From the NCBI GenBank assembly GCA_014529385.2, contig CM043966.1:37986239-38050238 (forward strand): DNA of 64,000 nucleotides, in the 5' to 3' direction. The notes under the pieces are model-generated. The model had not been told where the DNA came from, searched no databases, and saw only the letters and a program-made list of their open reading frames with translations. The translations under genes and the position numbers were made by a program. The DNA is from Adiantum capillus-veneris. Lineage: Eukaryota; Streptophyta; Polypodiopsida; Polypodiales; Pteridaceae. Of this stretch, positions 10,683 through 20,428 are shown piece after piece; the stretch's first letter is position 1, and every line of letters starts with the position of its first letter.

Positions 10683-11164
10683 ATGTTATGTCACATATAT
10701 GAGAAGATGGAGAAACAAAGTAAGATCTAGCCTAAAAGTTTGAAGCGTAGGAAATGCATAAGAAAATAACTAGGGTTTAGAAATGTGAAGACAAAAATGG
10801 CTCAATCTTCTGACCAAAAGGAGAAGTGACTATAGAAATGCATGGAAGCTTGAAAAAAGGAAGCAATTTTCTGAGGCGCAGAATGGAAATTTTTATGTAC
10901 CTACAGTTTCAATTTATCCTATAAGCATGAAGTTTATTTTGTAAGTTCCCTTGCAGGCATTTGTCAATTACGAGACAAGCCTCTCATATAAAGGTTCAGT
11001 TATAGCTTCAGGTGTCCCATACGACACCTGAGAAACATTGTACTCACTTAAATGTATATTTGAATGATTCAAATATGCTTAATGCCTGACTGACACTCAT
11101 TTAGAAATATATATCAATAGGCACAGAAACATAGAAAGTTGAATCATATTGAACAAAAAGTTCG
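10683..11164. other. unassigned, possible upstream intron of the HDA14-like gene
   Basis: AT-rich non-coding. Contains a 9-bp perfect hairpin (TCAGGTGTC / GACACCTGA, 11008-11031). I found no convincing first exon. Confidence 0.4.
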
Positions 11165-11700
11165 ATCCTAGCGAGCTTGCTGCTGCTGCGCATCCCCTTC
11201 GCCTGCCTTTGCCATTGCCTAGCTTCCACTCCCTCCCCCCCCCCCTAGCCTGCGCGTGCTGCCCTCTCCTCGCCCCACCCCAGCACGCTGCCGTACAGCT
11301 TCCCTCCGCACCCTCCCACTGCCTGCTGCCCCCTGCTCACCCTTCTCCTCAGCTCCCCCCTCTCCTACCTCCCCTGCACTCTGCGCTCCCCTCAGCCAAC
11401 CCACCGACCCCCCCCCCCACACACAAAAAACCCCTGTTTTTTCTCTTGCTCGTCATCCCATCTTGCAACTTCTGCGGTCACACCTGTCTTGCTTCACTTG
11501 CAGGATTACGCCCATTCTCGCTCTTCTTCGCTGTAGCAGACACAGATGGAGGCCCGTGCTCCACCCCAGAGGGACTCACATGAAGCCCCCTCGTCCAACC
11601 CCGGGAGTCAAATCCATTCGAAAGCTTTGTAGTGCTCTAACCATTAATGCTCGCTACTCTTGAGCATCTCCAACAAGCAATCCTCAACCGACATGATCTA
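11165..11700 (+). mobile_element. LINE 5' fragment (leader and ORF1 start)
   Basis: A C-rich leader full of CCCTCCC/CTGCC runs (11165-11440) leads into ATGGAGGCCCGTGCTCC at about 11546, whose product MEARAPPQRDSHEAPSS parallels the ORF1 start of LINE 1 at 1092. LINE 1 leader and this one share the ...CTGTAGCAGACACA / CTACAGCAACAGACACA context just ahead of the ATG. The match fades by about 11700 and no RT follows, so only the 5' end is present. That is the reverse of ordinary LINE 5' truncation and implies later deletion. Confidence 0.65.
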
Positions 11701-12559
11701 ACATGAGCTGCAATCTCAGCCCATAATCAATTCACAAGCTCACACCTCCAGCACAAGCTCCTTGCCCACTTGCAAGAGCTTTGGGATTTGAAATTGCATC
11801 ACATAGCAACCCTTCACCTAGAGCATCCATGTATGCTCTTTTCACACGAGCACCTCTTGTGCTTATCTACACCAAATTACCTTCTTTTTATCTTTCCCAA
11901 CTCCAATGGCAGCCTCCGTGATAACAATTGCAATGTAAGCAACCTTTTTTCGATGCAATTTCCTCATCAAAATATACATTGCACTTTCTATGCACACTCA
12001 ACGGTTAAGCCTCTATTGCATTTGCCCAATGTTACAGACAGCCTCTCATTCACTTTGCATGTGAATGTGCCATGTGACACTACAGTTTTTAAGTATCTAC
12101 TCACTACTCACACCACATATTTTTACGCAATTTTGGAATTTGGACACAAATGATAGCCAGGTGCTGGAGCCTTCTTCAAGATAAGTGTCAATTACGTGCA
12201 GCCTATATTTCTATTGCTGAGTATTTTATATGTTAGGCAAGTCTCTCAAATTTCACGACTATGGTAGAGTGGCATGTTTTAAATGCGAATCAACCATTCA
12301 AATGTAAGCAATCCTCTTTGCTCACATGCTTGATGCTGATTAGAAGCCACCTTCTTGTAGAGAGGTAGAAAACTGTACAATCTAATGTGCTTGCCACTTC
12401 TAGTATTATTATTTGGCTTGGCAAAAAATACAGTTTATTTCTATTTGTCTCTATCTATTGGTGGGGAGGTTCATGACAAGGTATGGGCCTTGCCCTTCCC
12501 CAACTCGTTTACAACGCGTTGTAAACGAGTTTACAACGCGTTGTAAACCTTAATTTGTT
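11701..12559. other. unassigned, degenerate sequence with twin palindrome
   Basis: A 127-codon forward frame (11770-12153) is His/Leu-rich without a known motif. Otherwise AT-rich. The palindrome pair at 12504-12548 is listed separately. Confidence 0.4.
12504..12548. repeat. two copies of a perfect 20-bp palindrome
   Basis: GTTTACAACGCGTTGTAAAC occurs at 12507-12526 and again at 12529-12548, separated by GA. Each copy is a perfect inverted repeat centred on CGCG. The first extends to 26 bp with flanking CTC/GAG. It can form cruciforms singly or pair between copies. Confidence 0.95.
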
Positions 12560-13320
12560 TGTCGCATTAGTTTCTTGGTTTGGAAGTAGTGCAGTTTCCT
12601 AATGGCCTTTTTATCTCTTTAAAAAAGTATGACCACAAATTGTTGCAGAATATGGCATGAAAAATTTCTCTCCCATTTCTTGTTCTATGGATCCAAATTC
12701 CAAGTTACCCAAGGATGTTGATACTCCTTTGGTGGATGCTACGAAGTGCAAGCAGCTTATTGGTTCTCTCTTGTTCTTGGTTAACATTTGGCCTATTACT
12801 TGCTATGACAAACATATCTTAAGTCATTTTTCTAGTCAGCCTCATCTCTCTTATTAGCAGAGAGCTCATCATGATGTTCGAGGCCGTATTGCCTATGGTA
12901 TTCACTACACTGGCAATGATATTTTTGTTGGTCACAGAGATTCTGATTGGGTTTATTGTGTTGACACACGAAGAATTCCCTACTGCTTATTGCTTTCTCT
13001 TTGGTAACCCTCTCATATTATGAAATGTCAGAAGCAAAACACCAATGCCTTTTCTTCTGTTGAAGCTGAGTATCAGTCTTAACTTGACACTACCCCTGAA
13101 GCTTTATTTATGGCTTCGACAGATTTTAGAGCACCTTGACATGGCACCTTCATCTCCTACCACTATTTATTCAGACTCTTAAGAGAGCTATTGATTTAGC
13201 ATAATTGATGTTCAGTACCACTCATTTGGAATTATTAAGGATACTTGTATCAGCTTGGAGCATTGATCCACCATTTTCAACACAAATCTGCCAAGCTCTG
13301 TCTGCCTGTGTAGCGAAACC
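12560..13320 (+). pseudogene. Ty1/copia RT end and RNase H remnant
   Basis: Forward fragment of a copia polyprotein. The RT tail reads FLGLEVVQFPNGLFISLKKY near 12567-12630. The copia connection segment reads CKQLIGSLLFLVN (about 12750) and then WPITCYDKHILSHFSSQPH. RNase H follows with GHRDSDWVYCVDTRR (about 12935) and SSVEAEYQS (about 13055). These carry the conserved Asp of DSDW and Glu of EAEY. Multiple frameshifts and stops, and no LTR on either side, mark an old fragment. The region 12440-12560 is only vaguely copia-like. Confidence 0.75.
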
Positions 13321-13408
13321 ACTAAGTCCGGTGCTAGCTACCTGATTGATATAAAATATCTACTAAAAGAACCTCCTATAGCAGCTCTTAGAAGCCAAGG
13401 GACCAAAA

Positions 13409-13566
13409 AACCCTGTGTTGTTCCACCAACATCATCCACATCCATTTCATTATCTTTGGATGTGAGTACCCCCTAAAAAGGATGCAAAAAACCCTGTGTT
13501 GTGCCACCAACATCATCTACATCCGTTTCATTATCTTTGGATGTGAGTACCCCCTAAAAAGGAGTC
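13409..13566. repeat. 79-bp tandem duplication
   Basis: Two adjacent copies containing ACCCTGTGTTGT, CACCAACATCATC and TTTCATTATCTTTGGATGTG, each ending ACCCCCTAAAAAGGA. Few differences between copies. Confidence 0.88.
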
Positions 13567-14237
13567 CACCACAAAAGCCAAGGGAAGGTACCAAGATGCA
13601 CATTTCTCTAACCAAACCAACTTCCCCAAGCATCACTTAACTGTCTCTCAAAAAATCTATAAACTATCTAATATCCATATAATAGCTGGCTCTTATAGGA
13701 TATTACAAACACTCTCCCTTGTCCAAGATATCATGTAGAACCTGTACTCTAAATATGATCATAGGTGCTCTCTCTGGACCAAGAAGAATCTGACGTCCTG
13801 CAAACAATTGCACGAAGAATATGTCGGCACATAGTGGCCCCCTCCTCGAAGAACTTCTGGAAATCTCCATAACCACATGTGAAGAAATGGGCAAGCAAGA
13901 TCATGGATATCAACGCATCTACTGACAATGCAAAACCTACTGAATAATCAAACTCCTTGGTCAGCTAAAGAGACTCAGACTCCTGCTCACCCCAAATAAT
14001 TACCTACCACTCGATCTCCAAAGAGTCCCGAGGCTGCTGAACTAATGTGTCCTAGGATCTTAGGCTGATCTTGAGATGCCTCAGACTGCTAATCCTCATG
14101 CTCCAGGTGTTCTAGAGCATCTTCTCAATCTTGATCTGGTAATCTCTCCTCGAGAGGTCCATCCGGGGGCTGCTCTCCTCATCCAATCACTACCTGTCTA
14201 TAAACAAGGATAGGTTGTGACTGCCCCTATCTACTTG

Positions 14238-14282
<45 letters not shown>

Positions 14283-14413
14283 ATTATCGTGTTGTTGTTG
14301 AACACTGCTGCTATTGATTCTCACCCCTCTTATCTCTACCAAGCTGTTGTGTAGGACCCTGCTGTTGTGCACAACTCTGCTAGGTCTGTTGTGGCTTTAA
14401 TTATGAGGGTCGT
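13567..14413. other. unassigned, with (TC)n tract at 14238-14280
   Basis: Possible minus-strand remnant of a polyprotein: acidic Glu/Asp-rich pieces near 14040-14170 and a short minus frame 13703-13894. There is no diagnostic domain. About 21 TC repeats at 14238-14280. Confidence 0.4.
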
Positions 14414-14725
14414 TGTTACATCCCCAGGGCCCAAACATCAAGATAGGCGCTTGAGCTACGTCTGGCCAAGTGTAAACAAGGCCCTATGGTTGGGGCGGTT
14501 AAGGAATCCTATAAATAGCAACTTGGGCTCACTCGTGACCCATCTTGAGTGATCACCACACTTGGATTCTAGACCTTGGCAGCTCTTCTTGCACACACTT
14601 GTATTCATGTGGGCATGGTGGTATGGGACACCAACCCTTTGTGGTAGAGGCTAGCCCGCTGGCTGCAAGCTCCCAGGTTCGGGGGTGAGCTCGTATTGGC
14701 TCTATGTGTCACTAACGGGAGCGCG
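14414..14725 (+). repeat. LTR of family J, copy 1 (solo or truncated)
   Basis: Starts TGTTACATCCCCAG and shares landmarks with 16155-16502: CATCAAGAT, GCCCT..GGTT, TCCTATAAATAG (a TATA-like box), GATCACCACACTTGGA, GGTATGGGACACC, GTGGTAGAGGCT and GTATTGGCTCTATG. It fades around 14710-14725 with no primer-binding site, so it is a truncated copy. Confidence 0.7.
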
Positions 14726-14755
14726 CACATGAACAATCAATGAGCTAAAAATAAA

Positions 14756-14948
14756 TTAACTTTCAACCAAAAGAGACGAAGGGAGAAGATCGATACAGTA
14801 TTGGGGACCAGAAGATGTGCTGGTCTATTCCCCCCCCCCCCCCAAATTAACTTTCAACCAAAAGAGACGAAGGGAGAAGATCGACACGTATTGGGGACCA
14901 GAAGATGTGCTGGTCTACTAACCCCCCCCCCCCCCCCCCCCCCCCCCC
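14756..14948 (+). repeat. tandem duplication with poly-C tracts
   Basis: A block of about 75 bp starting AAATTAACTTTCAACC is repeated. Each copy ends in a C homopolymer: about 15 Cs at 14830-14844 and about 27 Cs at 14922-14948. The C runs may be unstable or wrongly sized in the assembly. Confidence 0.88.
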
Positions 14949-16154
14949 TTTGAAGAGAATCTTTATTAGGGGGAATCTTTTTTACAAGCACAAGAACCGG
15001 AGTAGCCCCTCCGTTCTAAATTTCAGACTCGATGGTCAATTCCTTCCCGTGAAGGGAAATTCCAAGAGACAAGCTCTCAAGTTTATTTCTGTTTGTACTT
15101 GAAGCGTGAAGCTCCACAGCCGTTCTTGATTCTGTTTCCAAAATCCTTGAGCGTAGACCGAGGCCTCCTCGCTCCTTCTCCGTGTGACGAAGTACCTACA
15201 AAAGCACAAACATGAAACGACAACTCGTATAGAGTATTCACAATCGGTACCTATCACTCCAAGTGCAAAAAAGCGACCTTCGCACGCTAGCTTCGCACGT
15301 TCTCGACTACAGAGTCTTCAAGAGCTAGTGCTGGCAAAACTGGCAGTAGGAGAGAAGGCGTTGGCTGATTCTATAGGCACTGGGGACCGGCAAGAATAGG
15401 GGGTGTGAAGCTGGCGAGAATAGTTGAGGGAGCACTAAAGGAGAGAGCAGCCTAGCGGTAGAATTGGCTGCGCAAGGGAGAGAAAGAGATCACTATCTCT
15501 ACTTTCAGCCCAATAGGCCAGCGCTGACTTATTTTTAAGGCCTTGTTTTATTTAATAAGTGGCTGCCCACTTATTAAGTGTGCGGCCGATCATATTTTAA
15601 AAAAATGTGTGAAGTTGTTTAAAAACTCAATAAAACTTAGTGAGCTGAAAACTGATGCCACACAACACGTCCCTGGATGCAGTTCTCACGCACAAAAGCA
15701 ATGCAGACACAAAATCCTCATAGGAAAGCATTTGCTTTTCTCGGAAAGCACTTAAAAATATTTCACTTTTTAAAAAACCATTCTTAGAACCCATCTTTAT
15801 TCTTGTGCTTGCGTCTTTACGCGTATTCCATTTTCCAGTTCGGATTTCCTACCATACCAATGGAATATTCCCTTTTCAATGCTCCCGTCACCCATCACGT
15901 GACGCATCAAGATATTCCCTTCCCGGTCTCTCCCACCGAACTAACGGTACAACCCCTTCGCGATGCTTAATGTCACCCATCATATGACACATCAGAGATT
16001 GTCCGTTCCTCATGGCTTTTATCAATTCCAGTACATCTACAATTCCTAACCTTTATAGTTCAAGTGCACACATTTAAATATCCTAATTTCAATAAATAGA
16101 AATTACTCAAAAATATAAGAAACTAGTCCTTTTAGCAACATCCCTCTGGCTTCT
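14949..16154. other. unassigned, with 11-bp hairpin at 15552-15577
   Basis: Non-coding as far as I can tell. The perfect inverted repeat TTAATAAGTGG / CCACTTATTAA (loop CTGC) lies at 15552-15577. Short frames elsewhere have no motif. Confidence 0.4.
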
Positions 16155-16502
16155 TGTTACATCCCCAGACATCAAGATGGGCGACTGCGGTATGTCCGGC
16201 CAGTGTGAATCTGGCCCTTTGGTTATGAAGTCCTATGAATAGGACTTGAGTCTCATTTATGAGGCATCTTGTGTGATCACCACACTTGGACTCTAAGCCC
16301 TTAGCAGCTCTGCTCCCACACCCATACTGGTGTGGTTTTGGTGGTATGGGACACCGGCCCTTGTGGTAGAGGCTTGGCTGCAGGCTTGAGGGTGAGCCCG
16401 TATTGGCTCTATGGTTGGGAGGTGAGCTTGACTACGTGTGTCTAGGTGTGAGTTTAGCAAGTCATGTCATGTGTGCAAGATGGATCCGGCAAGGGACTTA
16501 CA
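16155..16502 (+). repeat. LTR of family J, copy 2
   Basis: A 348-bp unit with ends TGTTACATCC...GGGACTTACA and a primer-binding site immediately after, so this is a 5' LTR. TATA-like box TCCTATGAATAG near 16230. No open gag follows and no downstream LTR copy was found, so the element is decayed or a very short non-autonomous type. Confidence 0.75.
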
Positions 16503-16503
16503 T

Positions 16504-16515
16504 TGGTATCATAGC
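16504..16515 (+). promoter_or_regulatory. primer-binding site of family J copy 2
   Basis: TGGTATCATAGC, one mismatch from the initiator tRNA-Met site TGGTATCAGAGC, directly after the LTR. Confidence 0.75.
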
Positions 16516-17290
16516 CCTTTCCTGCTCGTATGCACAACATGGCAACGTGCACAAAACCACTAGAGCTCATGAGGCCGTGATGGTCCAGCCTGACAACTCT
16601 CCCAACTCTCGTATAGGGTAGTATGGGACGTTACTAGCGAGAGAGGAGGGCAAGGGGGGCACATGCAAGCCAGTGGTGGGAATTTTGCGAGTTCTTTTTT
16701 GTTTCTCATGGATTCTCGTGTGTGGAATGTTGATTTGTCAGTGGCAGTCACATGGATGCTTGGTGTGTCTTTTTGGCCTCTCCAAAAGCTATATGTGCTT
16801 GAGGGTGTCCTTGGGAGTTGCCACTCTAAGGACATGGCAACACCCTCCATGGGCGCATCACAATGAGAGTGCCTAGTTCATTTTGAAGTATGTTTTGCAT
16901 TAATGGAAGAGGGGTGTTTTGGCCTTGTGGCGAAGAATAGTCTATCGTCTTATTCACTCATATATGTGGTATGTAGAACATGGCGCCACTTTGCTCGCTG
17001 TCATCCAGCCCTTACACAGCAGCATCACGAGTATGGCATGTGTAATTCATAACGGTGCAGCCTGCAAGGTGGGAAGGCCAGCCTGCCTATGGTGGCTAAT
17101 GCGCGCGATGCAGATGCAACAGCCCGAATGCCCGCACAAGTGACTGTCACAGCGGCGGTGCTAGCACAGGATGACCGCGTGCAAGGCAACGGTGCTCACA
17201 GGGCGGCAACCAAGGTCGGCAGTGCCGACATCGCGTATGTGCAACGTAGGCAGCGGAAGGGCGGTTTCGTAGGTCGCCAACCTTTTCAAG
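16516..17290. other. unassigned region after family J LTR
   Basis: Short frames on both strands, no motif recognised. A purine-rich AGAGAGGAGGGCAAGGGGGG at about 16638 could be a relic polypurine tract, but no LTR follows it. Confidence 0.35.
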
Positions 17291-19852
17291 AAATTTTATT
17301 TTATTTTTTAACTCACAATTGTGAGTTATTGTATTAAAAAGTCACCAAGAAATATACAAATCAGCTTCAAGCTCGTGCCGAGCCTTGAGGGACAGCCGGT
17401 TACATGAACCTAGTAACACACTATTGCCAAAAGCCCAATCCTTTATACAGCAAGGCTCGACTGGATGGCGAGCGTCGCCCTAAACCAATCCTCCATGTTA
17501 TGCCTTTTACCTGCTACATATATAAACTCCTTACTTTCTTGTACAATCTCAAAGAAGCTAGCCACAGAGAGGTCACTATCAAATACCCAGCAGTTCCTGG
17601 CCTTCCAAATATTCTTGAAGAAACAGTATTTGACAATTTGAGTACAGATTAGAGGTGCAAAACTTCGAAACTGTTTCCCACCAAGGCACAGATCCTTCTT
17701 GAAAAACCCTAACTTCCACGTTTTTTGTATCCATTTGCACACCTTTCATGCCAAGCCACTAATCGTCAAGCATTCCATGAAGAGGTGGTGAGATCTTCAC
17801 TAGCCAATCTGAACACCTATCGGACTTGATTCCACGTGACTGAATCTTGACTCCTATTGGCAAAGCCCCCACATGACCTTCCACAAAAATATCTTCATAA
17901 ACTAAGGCCACTGTGGATTCCAAATATTCTTCGTAACCTCAACCCATCGAGCTTCCGCATTGTTTCGAAATTCCACTGCTTGTTCAAAGGGGCATACCAA
18001 TCAGCCTCGTGTATTAACACTTGGTAAATGCCCTTGGTATGAGGTTTACAGAATTGGCTACCCATGGGCCATTTCCAAGCTTTCCACTCAAAAGAAGATT
18101 CACATATCGGCATCAGAATATTGTCCAAGCCTTCTACAGCCCTGTTGACAAGAGGCTTCTCACTGCCATTAAGTTGAAACTAGGCAGTCACCTCGTCAAA
18201 GGATTTCCAGCACTTGCTATTTCCATCCCAGAAGTGGATCAGCCGCAAACATCTTAGTTAAGAGCTGATCGTTACCGGGTAAAGCTAAACCTTGAATTTC
18301 CCCCCGCGCAGTAACAGCTTCGAGCATAGTTATGAGAGGATGCGACCCAATGGCAAAGAGAAGAGGGGCCAGGGACATCCTTGCTTGATAGATCTTTTGG
18401 CTTCAAGGAGCCCACAATTCTATCATTGAATAAGAGCTCAACTTGATTGCCTGCACCCAGAGTGTGTATAAGTCGACAAAGGCGAGGCCCAAAGCCCAAT
18501 GATTTCATGACAGCTTCTTCAATGAAGGACCACATAATCCTATCACATGCCTTGTCTAGGTCAAGCTACAACAAAATGCACTCCTGCTTCGTGAAGGCTA
18601 CGTACTCAATGCCGACCATTGCTCTCAAGATATTGTCATATAATGACCTTCCTTTGATAAACCCGTGTTGATGAGGGGAGATGACTCTGTCCAGGAGGGG
18701 GGCAATTCTAAGAGCGATTGCCTTAGCACTCATTTTGTATGCCATAGGCATCATAGTTATGGGACACCAATGCTTAAGATACGAGCAGCAAACCTGTTTT
18801 GGGATAGGCTTGATAAGCCCTCTTTTCACACTAGGGTCCAACAACCCCTTGACAAAAGCTTGGTTAGCAATGTACGTGACTGAGGTCATCCCAGAACTCC
18901 CAGAAGAATTCAGTGGTAAGACCATCCCAGCCAAGGGACTTCTCCTTGCCTAGAGCTTGCAACGCAAGCAAGCATTCATCATCAGAAAAGGCCATCTCAA
19001 GACAGTTGGCATCAGGTAGGGGAATTTTCCTATTTACACTCTCGAGCAAGGTTGCTCTGGCTTCATCCACTTCTTGAGATCGGGTCTCTGGCTAGCCAAT
19101 GATTTGGCTTAGATGATCAAGAATCATCCTAGCCATCTCATATTGGTCTTGTGTAGCATTTCCATTCTCATCTGTGAGCGAGTGGACGAAGCCCCGGCTT
19201 TTCTTGATTTTCAAGGCCCTATAAAAATGTGCTTGATTCGCGGCCTCTTGCTATAGGAAGGTCTCCCTGGATATCAACCTTACCCTCTTGACCTCCTCAA
19301 GCTGCTGCTCGGCTAGGTTGGCTTTAGCTTCCAACCACCTTTTGTGTTCTTCTTTGGAGGCCAACCCAAAAGCTTTTTTGGAAGTTAGACAAGTAACTTC
19401 CTCTCCGATCTGCTTCCAATGCTTTTCCCATGCCTTTTTCATCTGAGGGTGCCAGCGTTCGATCACTTTTTGAATACTTCGAGCAAAGAGGTCCCAAGAT
19501 TTAGGTTTTTCCATATTAATATCTTTATTGAGTTTACTCAAAGCTTTCTTGGTCAGCCTTCTAAACAAAGGATCTTTGAACAGGTGTGCCCCACTAACAA
19601 GCAACTTCTTACTTCCTTTGGGGGCCTGTCCCACCCCATTGGCATTCCTGAGTTTCATGCGTAAAGGTAGATGGTCTAACATGCCTTCGTTGACAACACC
19701 TTCATCTCAAGCAACGACGGGATCCAATCACCCTGGTGAGAGCAGTAGCACCTGTCAAGCTGGGACGCCGTGCGGGCATTCTGTAGGCTTGTGTACGTGA
19801 AGCCTGACGTGCTATTCCAGAGACCCATCTCCCACAAGACACATCATCACTT
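17291..19852 (-). mobile_element. LINE 2, 5'-truncated plant L1-type element
   Basis: Minus-strand LINE. The 3' end is an A-rich tail read on the minus strand (17290-17312). ORF2 spans from the late endonuclease (19640-19850) through RT to the terminal zinc-binding region. The endonuclease N-terminus and ORF1 are missing. The upstream edge abuts the polypurine tract of element A at about 19853. The RT family is related to but distinct from LINE 1. Confidence 0.78.
17443..19850 (-). pseudogene. LINE 2 ORF2 (late endonuclease, RT, C-terminal region)
   Basis: From high to low coordinates. The endonuclease end reads LQNARTASQLDRCYCSHQGD (about 19790-19730) and then MLDHLPLRMKLRNA (19682). A coiled linker (19251-19640) is rich in Lys/Glu. 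The RT reads DECLLALQALGKEKSLGWDG (about 18985), LIKPIPKQ, HWCPITMMPMAYKMSAKAIA and QHGFIKGRSLYDNI (18770-18640), with QECILL at the finger/palm join. The catalytic FADD box near 18255 reads FAAD, missing the second Asp position. The terminal domain is KNIWKARNCWVFDSD (about 17600), typical of LINE C-termini. At least four frameshifts are present. Inactive. Confidence 0.78.
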
Positions 19853-19875
19853 TGTGACATACCCCCCTCTTGAAA

Positions 19876-20428
19876 GCATTGTAATCGCCCTCGATTACAC
19901 CTGCAAAACAGACAGAGGCCATAAACCGTCTTAGCAGACACTGACTGCTAGTACCTACGTACTAGGAACACACATCTAGCACATGTACCAATCGACAGTC
20001 ACATCACACGACATCACATGACATTCAACATTCATTCGGATCTTAGACCATGATTTATCGGCAATGTAGGTAGCAATCGCATCTAGATCCAATCGGGACC
20101 TCATCGGTGTCCGATTGACTAACCCCTATTGCAACCATGTCTATTCGAGATCAATCAGACCAAAATGTTGCAGTCATTTCGTCTATCAATTCCTGCACTT
20201 AATAGAAATCAAGAACAAATCAGTATCATAATCAGGAATTCCATTTCATAAAGTCATCCAGCAGAATACTGTCAGCTCTCAGTATCCCTGAAGCTCAAAG
20301 AGACATCAGTGAGTTTAGTATCAAAATCGAGGCATCTGTTGACAAAGGAGCGGAGTGACTCCCCTCTTGTGCATCCCACTGCACCAGATCTCCGGCCAAG
20401 CTGAATTCTAGGTTCCATTTGGAGTAGA
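19876..20428 (-). other. element A 3' non-coding region
   Basis: About 550 bp between the chromodomain stop (20429-20431) and the polypurine tract, without coding potential. Shares blocks with 6980-7285 in element E. Confidence 0.6.

Noticed and set aside
10975-11040. Possible extra minus-strand exon with acceptor TTTCTCAG and donor GTAATT
   Set aside because: The phase does not fit the next HDA14-like exon and the short product is not recognisable.
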